This document shows positions 16,327 through 24,997 of a stretch of 64,000 bases of DNA, piece after piece; position 1 is the stretch's first letter, and each line of letters opens with the position of its first letter. This DNA is from UBA6107 sp034430175 (GTDB lineage Bacteria; Chloroflexota; Anaerolineae; Anaerolineales; Anaerolineaceae). A program made the translations under genes and the position numbers. The stretch lies in NCBI GenBank assembly GCA_034430175.1, contig DAOUFI010000015.1, positions 65,475 to 129,474 of the forward strand, read 5' to 3'. The notes under the pieces were generated by a model, which saw only the letters and a program-made list of their open reading frames with translations, was not told the origin of the DNA and did not search any database.

Positions 16327-17568
16327 ATGAAGATCTGGCATGGAATCAGAAAAACAGTCCTCTATCTCGTTCTATCGATGTTTCTAGTTTCATCTGTTAG
16401 CGTTCCATTAGATTCCAACGCCAGAGTTCGGTTTTTCACCCGCCCCTATGAATTTAACTACTTTACCTGGACGATTAATGCCTTCATTGCCAAGATCAGC
16501 GAAACCGGACTGGATGCCGCTAATCACATACCGGAATCGATCCAGCTCAAGGTGGTGACCAGTTTCTTTGATCTATCCAGTGAATTGGATTCAATCGAAT
16601 TCGATATCCAATTGATCTACGCCGATCCATCGATCACCGACCCGGATACTACCGCGGCAGACAAAATCAAAAAACGTGGCGAGCTCCAGACGATGCTGGA
16701 TCAGATGTCACCGGTGGTTGAAAAGATTCTGGAAAATCAGGTGAAGACAGTGCTCGCTGAAGAGGGACTTGACTTAGGAGGGCAAACGATTCCCCCAGTG
16801 CTGTATCACACCACTCCCCTCCCAAAGGCTTTGATCGTTTCACCTCGCGAAATCATCCGCCAGGACGCAAATATCTCCCTTTTAGCTGATATGTCGCTGG
16901 AGCAAATCACCAAACTGGAGAATGATGTTGAATCCAATTTAAATGTCTCCGCTCTGGTCGTAGATATCGGTGGCGTGGGCATGTACCCATCGATGGTAAT
17001 GCGCTCCTCCAACCTGCCCTGGGTGATTCAGACCATCGCCCATGAATGGACCCACAACTACCTCTCGCTCCATCCACTGGGCTTGAATTACGAGACCTCG
17101 AATGCCTTGCGCACAATGAATGAAACCACGGCTGCGATCGTCGGTGAGGAGATCAGCAAAAAAGTGATTGCCCGGTATTATCCCAAGTATTCAGCCGTCC
17201 ATCAAAAGGTATTGGCTAAAACCAGCTCAGTTCAATCTGAAGAGACATTCGATTTCAATGCTGAAATGCACATTACGAGGGTAACTGCCGATAATCTTTT
17301 AAAGCTCGGAAAGGTCCATGAAGCTGAAACCTACATGGAAAGCAGACGGCTGTTCTTTTTGCAGAACGGATATTTGATCCGAAAAATCAATCAGGCTTAT
17401 TTCGCGTTTTACGGCGCTTACGCCGATTCCCCGCAGGGAGCAGCCGGCGCTGATCCCGTTGGACCGGCTGTCCGTTCTTTGCGCGCGAACAGCAGCACAC
17501 TAAAAGACTTCCTTCGTCAGATCGCCTGGATGAGCTCGTTCGACCAATTGGTATCGCGAACGCGGTAG
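16327..17568 (+). CDS. Predicted secreted zinc metalloprotease of unknown family
   Basis: 413 residues. The N-terminus is a signal anchor (VLYLVLSMFLVSSVSVPL). The key motif is H239-E-W-T-H243 in a hydrophobic setting (VIQTIAHEWTHNYLSLHP), with E266 in MNETTAAIVGEE as a likely third zinc ligand, which fits a gluzincin. The rest has no family I recognise; the region 40-235 is mixed alpha/beta and 300-413 is helical. An earlier in-frame start at 16279 is unlikely because the -10 box at 16315 lies downstream of it. It is convergent with the zinc-ribbon gene, four bases away. The substrate is unknown. Confidence 0.7.
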   Translation: MKIWHGIRKTVLYLVLSMFLVSSVSVPLDSNARVRFFTRPYEFNYFTWTINAFIAKISETGLDAANHIPESIQLKVVTSFFDLSSELDSIEFDIQLIYADPSITDPDTTAADKIKKRGELQTMLDQMSPVVEKILENQVKTVLAEEGLDLGGQTIPPVLYHTTPLPKALIVSPREIIRQDANISLLADMSLEQITKLENDVESNLNVSALVVDIGGVGMYPSMVMRSSNLPWVIQTIAHEWTHNYLSLHPLGLNYETSNALRTMNETTAAIVGEEISKKVIARYYPKYSAVHQKVLAKTSSVQSEETFDFNAEMHITRVTADNLLKLGKVHEAETYMESRRLFFLQNGYLIRKINQAYFAFYGAYADSPQGAAGADPVGPAVRSLRANSSTLKDFLRQIAWMSSFDQLVSRTR

Positions 17569-17571
17569 GGA

Positions 17572-17937
17572 TTACTCATCTCCTGGCGCTTCAGGAAAAG
17601 CGGCGTCGATCTCGTCTGGAGATTGTCCCTTCTCCAATCTGTCTACCACCTCATCAAATTCTCCACCCAGGTCTGCTCCCACCGTGCTTTTCATTTCGCG
17701 CATCATTCTACCCAGTTCCCTGGGATCGCCGTCAAGATTTTCCAGCGCGGAAGGATCAGCCATATCCGCCAGGTGACCAGCATCGCCGCGAGCCACCCGG
17801 ATCCGTCCGATCGTCCGCTTCACATCTTCCGAAGCGCAATACGGGCAAACGACCTTAACAGAACCGTATTCCTGAAAAGAATAGAACTTCTCAAATTTTT
17901 TCTTGCATGATTGGCAGCGGAATTCGTAAGTGGGCAT
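17572..17937 (-). CDS. FmdB-family zinc-ribbon protein
   Basis: 121 residues. The N-terminal 45 residues are the FmdB/CxxC_CxxC_SSSS ribbon: MPTYEFRCQSCKKKFEKF followed by VVCPYCASEDVKR, which binds one zinc through two CxxC pairs. The remainder is acidic and low in complexity (LEKGQSPDEIDAAFPEAPGDE), as in many FmdB relatives. The name derives from regulation of formamidase in Methylophilus; the general role is unknown. GGAG precedes the ATG. It diverges from gmk over a shared promoter region. Confidence 0.82.
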   Translation of the reverse strand: MPTYEFRCQSCKKKFEKFYSFQEYGSVKVVCPYCASEDVKRTIGRIRVARGDAGHLADMADPSALENLDGDPRELGRMMREMKSTVGADLGGEFDEVVDRLEKGQSPDEIDAAFPEAPGDE

Positions 17938-17949
17938 TGGTAACTCTCC

Positions 17950-17969
17950 TGTACAAAGTACATTATAAT
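17950..17969. promoter_or_regulatory. Overlapping divergent promoters with a palindrome, fmdB-like/gmk
   Basis: A 13-bp palindrome TGTAC-AAA-GTACA (17950-17962) abuts ATTATAAT, which reads TATAAT on both strands (17964-17969 plus, 17962-17967 minus). The -35 boxes are weak on both sides. Confidence 0.45.
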
Positions 17970-18016
17970 CTTAGCGTAATTCTTTCTTTCAAATCAAAAC
18001 CAATCCAGGCAAAAAA

Positions 18017-18640
18017 ATGCAGACTGACAACCTTTCGTTCAATCTTCTCCATAAAGAACCTCTGATCATTGTGATTTCCGGAACCTCAGGGATTGGCAAG
18101 GATGCCGTTTTGAAAGGTCTTCGCTCAAGGAACTTGCCACTTCACTTTGTCATCACCGCCACCAGTCGGGATCCCCGCCCGGATGAAAAAAATGGCGTCG
18201 ATTACTTCTTTTACTCTCCCGTGGAATTCGAGCGTATGATCGCAAACAATGAGTTCATCGAACACGCGCTGGTTTATGAACAATACAAGGGGATCCCCCG
18301 TTCACAGGTGGACGAAGCCCTGAAAAGTGGCAAAGACGTGATTCTGCGACTGGATGTGCAGGGAGCGGCTACCATCCGCAAATTGTATCCCCAGGCTGTT
18401 TTGATCTTCCTGGTGCCTAATTCAGTCAAAGAATGGTATGACCGCCTTTGCAGTCGCAAAACCGAGACCGAAGAGACATTGAAAGTGCGCGTTGAAACTG
18501 CCATCAAGGAAACCAGTCAAATAGATATTTTTGATTACATCGTCCTCAATGCCCAGAACCGTTTGGAAAATGCCGTGGATGATATCATTGAGATTATAAA
18601 TGTGGAACACATGAAAGTTCACCACAGAAAGATGAATTAA
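18017..18640 (+). CDS. gmk: Guanylate kinase
   Basis: 207 residues, normal length. It phosphorylates GMP to GDP. Motifs: the P-loop at 22-28, then the GMP-binding block ITATSRDPRPDEKNGVDYFFYSPVEF, then EHALVYEQYKGIPRSQVDEAL, and VILRLDVQGAATIRK. One oddity is that Asp29 follows the P-loop Lys where Ser or Thr is usual. The reading frame is otherwise intact and the rest of the active site is conserved. The rhomboid gene starts three bases after the stop, so the two are co-transcribed. Confidence 0.9.
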   Translation: MQTDNLSFNLLHKEPLIIVISGTSGIGKDAVLKGLRSRNLPLHFVITATSRDPRPDEKNGVDYFFYSPVEFERMIANNEFIEHALVYEQYKGIPRSQVDEALKSGKDVILRLDVQGAATIRKLYPQAVLIFLVPNSVKEWYDRLCSRKTETEETLKVRVETAIKETSQIDIFDYIVLNAQNRLENAVDDIIEIINVEHMKVHHRKMN

Positions 18641-18643
18641 CGT

Positions 18644-19420
18644 ATGACCGATCAACCCCCTCCGATCCAGGGATCTTCGCAAGGAGTCAATACCAACCCG
18701 GTCCCTGTGATGTTCCGCACATCGAAAGACAAACCCTGGGTAACTTACGTGATCATGGGGGTCACCATTTTTTTCTATCTGTTGCAAGTCATTTCACAGC
18801 GGATCACAGCCGGAAGCGTCGATTTGCCTGAACTTTTTGGAGCAAAAGTTAACCAGTGGATTCTTGCGGGCGAGATTTGGCGTCTGGTCACACCAATATT
18901 ACTACATGGCAGTCTGCTTCACATTGGTTTCAACATGTACGCTTTATTTGCTCTTGGTCCCGGATTGGAAAAATACTACGGACACAAACGCTTCTTCTGG
19001 CTTTACCTCATCGGTGGATACGCCGGTAATGTCCTTTCATTCCTTTTCTCTCCAGCCGCGTCTATCGGTGCGTCCACGGCGATCTTTGGCCTGGTGGCAG
19101 CGGAGTCCATCTTCATCTATCGGAATCGGATGCTCTTTGGCGAGCGCGCCCGCTCCATGTTGATCAACATGGGGTTTGTTGTGATCGTAAACCTGACCTT
19201 TGGCATTGTTCAAACCGGCATCGACAACTGGGGGCATCTTGGTGGCTTGATCGGTGGAGCGGTATTTGCCTGGTTCGCCGGCCCTGTTTACAAGATTCAA
19301 CCGGGAATTGCTGGACTTGAGCTGAAAGACATCCACGGCAAGAATGAAGCCGTGTGGGGAGTATTATGGTCAGCTGGATTATTCACCGCCATTGTGATCG
19401 GAAAATTCCTGGTTAAATAA
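18644..19420 (+). CDS. Rhomboid-family intramembrane serine protease
   Basis: 258 residues with six to seven helices. The catalytic dyad is visible: S144 in SIGASTAIFG and H198 in NWGHLGGLIGG, plus the oxyanion motif H93-x-x-x-N97 and the WR motif in L1 (EIWRLVTPILLHG). These enzymes cleave membrane proteins inside the bilayer. The N-terminal 30 residues are Pro- and Gln-rich and presumably cytoplasmic. It follows gmk with three bases between, which gives no functional hint. Substrates are not predictable. Confidence 0.9.
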   Translation: MTDQPPPIQGSSQGVNTNPVPVMFRTSKDKPWVTYVIMGVTIFFYLLQVISQRITAGSVDLPELFGAKVNQWILAGEIWRLVTPILLHGSLLHIGFNMYALFALGPGLEKYYGHKRFFWLYLIGGYAGNVLSFLFSPAASIGASTAIFGLVAAESIFIYRNRMLFGERARSMLINMGFVVIVNLTFGIVQTGIDNWGHLGGLIGGAVFAWFAGPVYKIQPGIAGLELKDIHGKNEAVWGVLWSAGLFTAIVIGKFLVK

Positions 19421-19445
19421 AACCATCCAAACAAAAAGAGATAAT

Positions 19446-20153
19446 ATGGAACAAATTATCACGAATAAAGAATTCATGGATTACCTTGAAAATTGGTTCG
19501 AAAATCTGCCCGCAGTAAGGTTGACGGATATTCTCAATCAGCCAAACAATGCGGCAATCACCAGCATTGATCTTACGAATGGCTTTTGCAACGAAGGTGC
19601 CCTGGCCAGCCCACGCGTGCGCGGGATTGTCGCGCCCGCGATCAACCTATTCAAATCCGCCTGGGAGCTTGGCTTGAGGCAAATCGTTCTCCTGCAAGAT
19701 ACCCATGACCCAGACGCGGTCGAATTCGCCCAATGGCCGCCTCACTGTGTAAGAGGAACAGAAGAAAGCCTGGCAATCAAGGAGATCAAAGAGCTGCCTT
19801 TCTATGATCAAATGACTACCTTTCCCAAAGACACAATCCACCCAGCTTTGAATACCGGTTTTCAGGGATGGCTGGATACTCACCCAGAGCTGGATACCTT
19901 CATCGTCACCGGTGATTGCACCGACCTGTGCACGTATCAACTAGCCATGCATCTGCGTCTCGACGCCAACGCTCGTAAGCTCAAACGCCGCGTGTTCGCA
20001 CCCGCCGATTGCATTCAGACATACGATATATCTGTGGAGACCGCTAAAAAGATCGGTGCGATCCCACATCCCGGCGATCTGATGCATGCTATCTTCCTCT
20101 ACCACATGGCCTTGAACGGAATTGAAGTTGTAAGAACTCTGGAGGAAAAATGA
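19446..20153 (+). CDS. Nicotinamidase-like isochorismatase-family hydrolase
   Basis: 235 residues. It should convert nicotinamide to nicotinate. Catalytic residues are D42 (SIDLTNGF), K128 (FPKDT) and C158 (TGDCTDLC). Metal ligands appear in DTHDPDAVEF and WPPHCVRGTEES, the typical nicotinamidase pattern. The gene overlaps the nicotinate phosphoribosyltransferase gene by four bases, which strongly supports nicotinamidase over other isochorismatase-type functions. It is longer than the E. coli enzyme because of about 30 extra N-terminal residues. Confidence 0.87.
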   Translation: MEQIITNKEFMDYLENWFENLPAVRLTDILNQPNNAAITSIDLTNGFCNEGALASPRVRGIVAPAINLFKSAWELGLRQIVLLQDTHDPDAVEFAQWPPHCVRGTEESLAIKEIKELPFYDQMTTFPKDTIHPALNTGFQGWLDTHPELDTFIVTGDCTDLCTYQLAMHLRLDANARKLKRRVFAPADCIQTYDISVETAKKIGAIPHPGDLMHAIFLYHMALNGIEVVRTLEEK

Positions 20154-21499
20154 GCATTTTTGACCATCAGAGATTGACGAACGATACATTCAAGATTGAC
20201 GTAGCCAGGATGCGCCAGGCCTGGTATACCGATAAATACTTTGCCAATATTGCCCGCATGCTGGCTGAGCTTTCAGACTGCAAATGCACCTATCATGCCT
20301 CCGGCGCGCAAAACCGTCTGAACGCCGAACAAAGCAAAAAGACGATTCACCCCGGTGATCTTGAAGTGGAGATGCAATGGTTTACCCGCCGAGCTGGTGA
20401 TACGCTGGTAGTTGGCATCGATAAGTCGCTGACCATGTTGAAACACTGCACCGGTTACTGGGAGGGAGATAAGTTCGTCGACACTTCAGCCAATCTTCAA
20501 GTTTGGGCAGTAGAAGATGGCACTGTTGTCCACGCGGACGGAAATCCTTCCAACGTTCAACCGGTAATGCGGGTGCGCGGTCGCTATCGCGACTTCGCCA
20601 TCCTTGAGACCCCCACGCTGGGCGTGCTCACCCGTTCCAGCCGCGTGGCTACCAACGTGTACGACACTCTCGTCGCCGCGCGCGGCAAACCGGTGATGTT
20701 CTTCCCAGCCCGCTTTGATCTGCACGAGGTTCAAGCTGCCGATGGTTACGCCTACAATATCGCCGTCAAACGGTTCAACATGGACCACGCCAGCGCTCTT
20801 GGCCCATTCATTTCAACTGATGCTCAGGGAGATTGGTGGGGCGGATCCGGTGGCGGTACCATTGCCCATTCAGCCATCGCCTGCTTTATGGGTGATACGG
20901 CTGCGGCCATGCTTGCGTTTGCAGAAGTGCTTCCCGTAACCATCCCGCGTATCGCCCTGGTGGATTTCAACAACGATTGCGTAACTGATTCTCTGGCAAC
21001 CCTGAAAGCCATGTTCAACCGTTACCGTGAATTGATCGATGCCGGTAAACCTGAAGAAGCAGCCCGCTATAAACTCTACGGTGTGCGCACCGATACCAGC
21101 GCGGCTTTGCGTGATAAATCAGTAGCACCGATTGGTGATCCCACCCTGGACCTTGGCGTTAACCCACGGTTGGTGTTTCAGATGCGCCAGGCGCTTGATT
21201 CCGCCTGGCAGGATTGGCACTTACCCGAAAAATGGCAGGACGCGGCTCGTGATTTTTGCCATTCGGTGAAAATCGTCGTCTCGGGCGGCTTCACCCCCGA
21301 GAAGATCAAACGTTTCGAGCAATTGGCCGTACCGGTGGACATTTACGCCGTTGGCTCTTCGCTCTTCGACAACCACGGCCCGACCGTGACCGATTTCACC
21401 GCGGATATTGTGCGCGTGAAATTGAACGGCGAATGGGTAGATATGGCAAAGACCGGACGCCGTCCGTGCGAGAATTCTGAATTACAGCAGATCTGGTAA
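20150..21499 (+). CDS. pncB: Nicotinate phosphoribosyltransferase
   Basis: 449 residues. It makes nicotinate mononucleotide from nicotinate and PRPP, the committed step of NAD salvage. Recognisable are the long N-terminal substrate loop with Y-F-A-N, the central ALVDFNNDCVTDSLATLKAMF region, GVRTDTSAALRDKS, and VVSGGFTPEKIKRFEQ followed by YAVGSSLFDNHGPTVTDFTADIV at the phosphate-binding end of the barrel. The start ATG overlaps the stop of the nicotinamidase gene (ATGA), so translation is coupled and the two steps are made in a fixed ratio. Confidence 0.88.
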   Translation: MSIFDHQRLTNDTFKIDVARMRQAWYTDKYFANIARMLAELSDCKCTYHASGAQNRLNAEQSKKTIHPGDLEVEMQWFTRRAGDTLVVGIDKSLTMLKHCTGYWEGDKFVDTSANLQVWAVEDGTVVHADGNPSNVQPVMRVRGRYRDFAILETPTLGVLTRSSRVATNVYDTLVAARGKPVMFFPARFDLHEVQAADGYAYNIAVKRFNMDHASALGPFISTDAQGDWWGGSGGGTIAHSAIACFMGDTAAAMLAFAEVLPVTIPRIALVDFNNDCVTDSLATLKAMFNRYRELIDAGKPEEAARYKLYGVRTDTSAALRDKSVAPIGDPTLDLGVNPRLVFQMRQALDSAWQDWHLPEKWQDAARDFCHSVKIVVSGGFTPEKIKRFEQLAVPVDIYAVGSSLFDNHGPTVTDFTADIVRVKLNGEWVDMAKTGRRPCENSELQQIW

Positions 21500-21518
21500 G
21501 TTTGAATAAAAAAACCAG

Positions 21519-22697
21519 CTATGCCCCGCCCTGTGTATACGCGGACGGGTCGGTTGGTGTTAAGCCTGAAGGATCCCAGACGTACACGGTATCTCCTTCA
21601 TTTGCCCAGTCGTACAACCAGTGAGCGTCACCCACCGATAGATTCACGCAACCGTGAGAACGTTGATATCCGTAAAAGGTATTCCAGTACGCTCCATGCA
21701 GCGCGCGGGATTCATCGTAATACATGATGAACGGCACTTCTTCCAGGTAATAGTAATCCGACCTGTCAGCTTCGAAGGCGCCAGTCATGTATTCATGCTC
21801 CACCTTCTTGTAGATCGTAAAGGTACCCGGTTTGGTGTAAAAAGGTTCGACTCCAGATGAAATGAGGGTGGCAAAAACCATCTCTCCCTGGTCATAAACG
21901 GTCAATACCTGCTCGTACAGGTTGACCTCGATCCAACGGTTATTGGTCACACCGGCTGGCGCGGTCGGATTGTTGTAAACAAAACCAAGGAAGCGATGCT
22001 CCATCCACTCATTGGGCCCGATCATGATCCAATCGGTTCCATTGACGGTTTCTTCACCGTATTTATGGATCAGCTGCATACGGGTGTATTTCTTATCATT
22101 AACCGGGGCATTGTAATCAGGAGAGGAGTGACTGACCGCGTCGTTGGTCAAAACCCATCCAAACGGTGTCGTAGGATTTTGTTTGATCAGATACCCCTGG
22201 AAATAGGGAATGGAAGCTTTTTTAATATTCGCTCCATTGATCCATTTCCCTGTGGCAATCTGGTAAAAGGTTCCATAATCCGTGACCTGCTTCTGTGTTA
22301 AGGACACATACTTGATTCTGCCCGGGGGGAGAACGCTATCAGGTTTATCCGCCATGGCGTCTTCGACACTCGCGTAAAGATTAACCGAACCCTGATCAAC
22401 CTCGGCGTAGGAAAACGGGATATTGAACAGGTCCAACGGGGGATGCACCATCGACACGGCTTCCTCCGGGAAGGTCAGTCCAATCGCCGCGTAATCGTTC
22501 ACCTGTTTGGCTGGTCCGGCATTCAAACAGTTCAAACTTTCCATCTGATCCACGCCAGGAACGCACAGGGCATCGTTTGTTGTGACAATCTCGTCTTGGG
22601 CAGACGCAGGTTGCGCTGAAGCTGGTTGAACAAATACAGCCAGAAGGAAAGAAACGCAGAGAGTGATCGAAAATACGGGTAAGGAAAGTTTCTTCAT
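21519..22697 (-). CDS. Secreted L,D-transpeptidase (YkuD domain)
   Basis: 392 residues. A cleavable signal peptide (VFSITLCVSFLLAVFVQPASA) is followed by an extracytoplasmic region with an SH3-like feel (about 60-240) and the YkuD domain (about 245-375). The active-site motif is complete: HGAYWNTFYGYQRSHGCVNLS, with the catalytic Cys in SHGCVNLS. These enzymes crosslink peptidoglycan 3-3 or attach proteins to it and resist most beta-lactams. The short tail is Thr/Pro-rich. A TAAAAT -10 box at 22725-22730 lies inside an inverted repeat (22715-22720 and 22731-22736). Confidence 0.88.
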   Translation of the reverse strand: MKKLSLPVFSITLCVSFLLAVFVQPASAQPASAQDEIVTTNDALCVPGVDQMESLNCLNAGPAKQVNDYAAIGLTFPEEAVSMVHPPLDLFNIPFSYAEVDQGSVNLYASVEDAMADKPDSVLPPGRIKYVSLTQKQVTDYGTFYQIATGKWINGANIKKASIPYFQGYLIKQNPTTPFGWVLTNDAVSHSSPDYNAPVNDKKYTRMQLIHKYGEETVNGTDWIMIGPNEWMEHRFLGFVYNNPTAPAGVTNNRWIEVNLYEQVLTVYDQGEMVFATLISSGVEPFYTKPGTFTIYKKVEHEYMTGAFEADRSDYYYLEEVPFIMYYDESRALHGAYWNTFYGYQRSHGCVNLSVGDAHWLYDWANEGDTVYVWDPSGLTPTDPSAYTQGGA

Positions 22698-22761
22698 TTT
22701 TATATTGACCTGTTATCGGGAGTAATTTTACCCGATTTTGATCGCGGGTCCGCATCATGTT

Positions 22762-23247
22762 TCAGATCATCCGGGTTAAGACGATCTCATCTGTGATTGG
22801 AATGCCATTCTCACCAATCAGCGGGATTTCGGGTTTGCGCTGGCGCGACCTGGTGACCGCGTCAGGCACAACCATGACCAGATGGAACCCATGTTTCTGG
22901 TAGAAGCCAAGCGCGCGCAGGTTGTCGTTCGTGGTCACGAGCCAAAGCGTATCGCATTGCGCTTCCGAAGCTGTCTCAGCCACCCATTCGATCAAAGCGG
23001 TACCAATTCCCCTGCCTTCCACCAGACTGTCAAGACTGACAATCTCGCACGCGCTCTTATCGATGCGATAAGTGATAAGACCCGAGAATTTACCCGATAA
23101 CTCGCAAATGAAACCGGGCAGCTCCGCGGGATAGTAGATCGTTTCATGAACGATCACCATTTCACTTCCCCAGCGCTCGGCGATAAAACCCCTGATAAAA
23201 TCCCGGTCGCCATCATCAACAGGTCGGATCACCAGATCGCTTGTCAT
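22762..23247 (-). CDS. GNAT-family N-acetyltransferase
   Basis: 161 residues. The GNAT core is visible: DLVIRPVDDGDRDFI at the N-terminus, the acetyl-CoA loop SLVEGRGIGTALIEWV (R/Q-x-x-G-x-G/A), and the LRALGFYQKHGFHLV motif B end. The acceptor cannot be predicted. The ATG follows the cysteine-cluster gene by three bases on the same strand, so the two are in one operon. Confidence 0.82.
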   Translation of the reverse strand: MTSDLVIRPVDDGDRDFIRGFIAERWGSEMVIVHETIYYPAELPGFICELSGKFSGLITYRIDKSACEIVSLDSLVEGRGIGTALIEWVAETASEAQCDTLWLVTTNDNLRALGFYQKHGFHLVMVVPDAVTRSRQRKPEIPLIGENGIPITDEIVLTRMI

Positions 23248-23250
23248 GGG

Positions 23251-23862
23251 TCAATTCCCATCTGATGGTTGTGCCTTGGCAATGGCTTCGAGTTCTTCGT
23301 ACATCTTGTCACCAAGCAGGTAGCGTAATTCTTCTTCAAAGGTCTTGATGAGGGGAATATTCTCTTCAGCACGACGCAAACAACTTCCTTCCTCTTCAAC
23401 AAGCAAATCAGTCTCATCCACTGTGATGCGGCCTTCATCATCCAAATCAAGGGGATGCAGGATGCAGTAATAAGGTTTGAAACGCCACTGGTGCATGTTA
23501 TTGTTTACTGCTGCCAATTGCAAGGCACATTTACCGTCCGCGTGCATGAAAATGCACGCTGTCCCTCCGTAATGTTCGGGACGGGTCTCGACCGCGGTGT
23601 GCACCACCAGCTTGCTAGGACTAAATTCATCGTGGTCCTGGTAGCTGGCAAACCAATCGGCCGGGTTTTCTGTGCCGGGGTTCATGAAAGGCGCGATCAA
23701 AGAAGCGTTTGCCAGGATGTCTTCCATTTCACGTTGGTCCACCCACACTCCAAAAACACAACAGGCTCCGTGACAATCATGCAACTTGCAGCGTTGCATG
23801 GGTTCAGAAAGCAGCATGCGTGGATTAACACGTTTCTCCAGATCGCCCTTTAAATCATTCAT
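23251..23862 (-). CDS. Cysteine-cluster protein (DUF3109/YkgJ-like)
   Basis: 203 residues from the ATG at 23862; an in-frame ATG at 23895 is possible. The protein carries a spaced set of cysteines, CKLHDCHGACC, CIFMHADGKC, YYCILHPL and SCLRRA, as in DUF3109 or YkgJ-type zinc or iron-sulfur proteins, whose role is unknown. Length and cysteine order fit DUF3109. It is the first gene of a pair with a GNAT enzyme. The family call is moderately sure and the function is not known. Confidence 0.65.
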   Translation of the reverse strand: MNDLKGDLEKRVNPRMLLSEPMQRCKLHDCHGACCVFGVWVDQREMEDILANASLIAPFMNPGTENPADWFASYQDHDEFSPSKLVVHTAVETRPEHYGGTACIFMHADGKCALQLAAVNNNMHQWRFKPYYCILHPLDLDDEGRITVDETDLLVEEEGSCLRRAEENIPLIKTFEEELRYLLGDKMYEELEAIAKAQPSDGN

Positions 23863-24008
23863 GGTCTGGATTGTACCACCCGGGAGAAGAATCATCTGTC
23901 AGAATCAGGACATTTGTCAGTTCCGTGCCAAAGTGCCCTTGATGAAATTAAGGTAAAATGAATTGGGTAAATCCCTGTAAGCACATCACTATTTTAAGGA
24001 GACTCGAA

Positions 24009-24950
24009 ATGTCTGCTTGGAAAATCTTGCTCACGGATGGTTTGGAAGAAAGCGGCAAGGCAATTTTGCGCAAATCCGCCGAAGTCGTCGAAAACCCCAC
24101 CATTACCGCTGAAGAACTACTGCAGGTGGTTGGGGAATATGATGCTCTCATCGTCCGCGGACGAACCAAGGTGTCCGCTGCCGTTCTTGCAGCTGGAAAA
24201 AAGCTGAAGGTAGTAGGTCGCGCCGGTGTGGGTGTGGATAATATTGACCTGGCAGCAGCTAAAGAAGCCAAGATCACAGTCGTTAACTCCCCTTTAGCAA
24301 CCACTGTGGCAGTGGCAGAACTGACTCTCGGGTTGATGCTCTCCGCCGTTCGAGAAATTTCACGCGCCGATGCCGGCTTGAAGGGCGGTAAATGGTTGAA
24401 GAAAGAATTGGAAGGCGCGGAATTAAATGGCAAGACCCTGGGAGTGATCGGTTTTGGCCGAATCGGTGCCGCAGTCGCAAAACGTGCTTCTGCCTTCGAT
24501 ATGAAAATCGTTGGCTATGATCCCATGCTCAAAGCTGACGAGATCAAAGCACGCGGTGGCGAACCTGCCAGCCTGGATGAACTTCTCGCCCAAGCCGATA
24601 TGATCACAATGCACTTGCCGCTCACCGCTGAAAGCAAAGGGATGCTCAATGACGCAGCCTTTGCAAAGATGAAAAAGGGTGTCTATATTATCTGTGCCGC
24701 CCGCGGAGGTGTCATTGATGAGACCGCACTGTTAGCCGCGTTGAATTCCGGCAAGGTTGCCGGCGCAGCGTTAGACGTCTTCGCCACCGAACCTCCCGGA
24801 TTGACCGAACTTGTCGCGCATCCAAAAGTGGTTTGCACGCCTCACATCGGCGCTCAGACTGTGGAAGCACAGGTTCGCGCCGCCAACGATATTTCTGAAG
24901 AGGTTTTGGCAGCGCTTGAAGAAAAACCACTTCGCTGGAAAGTTGCTTAG
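24009..24950 (+). CDS. serA: D-3-phosphoglycerate dehydrogenase-like 2-hydroxyacid dehydrogenase (no ACT domain)
   Basis: 313 residues from the ATG at 24009, with AAGGAG seven bases before. It has substrate- and NAD-binding halves typical of D-isomer-specific dehydrogenases: GRAGVGVDNIDLAAA, the NAD loop GKTLGVIGFGRIGAAVAKRA, catalytic Arg in AARGGVIDETALL, Glu in FATEPP, and His in TPHIGAQT. The closest family is phosphoglycerate dehydrogenase of serine synthesis. It stops after the catalytic domains, so it lacks the ACT or ASB regulatory domains that give serine feedback. A class V aminotransferase at 36719 may serve the same or a related pathway. Confidence 0.8.
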   Translation: MSAWKILLTDGLEESGKAILRKSAEVVENPTITAEELLQVVGEYDALIVRGRTKVSAAVLAAGKKLKVVGRAGVGVDNIDLAAAKEAKITVVNSPLATTVAVAELTLGLMLSAVREISRADAGLKGGKWLKKELEGAELNGKTLGVIGFGRIGAAVAKRASAFDMKIVGYDPMLKADEIKARGGEPASLDELLAQADMITMHLPLTAESKGMLNDAAFAKMKKGVYIICAARGGVIDETALLAALNSGKVAGAALDVFATEPPGLTELVAHPKVVCTPHIGAQTVEAQVRAANDISEEVLAALEEKPLRWKVA

Positions 24951-24997
24951 TTAATGATAGTTATAAATCACCAGAGATCATCACAGGAGAGAAATAC

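Noticed and set aside
21830..21860. tRNA T-loop-like string GGTTCGACTCC
   Set aside because: It lies inside the L,D-transpeptidase coding region and no acceptor stem can be formed.
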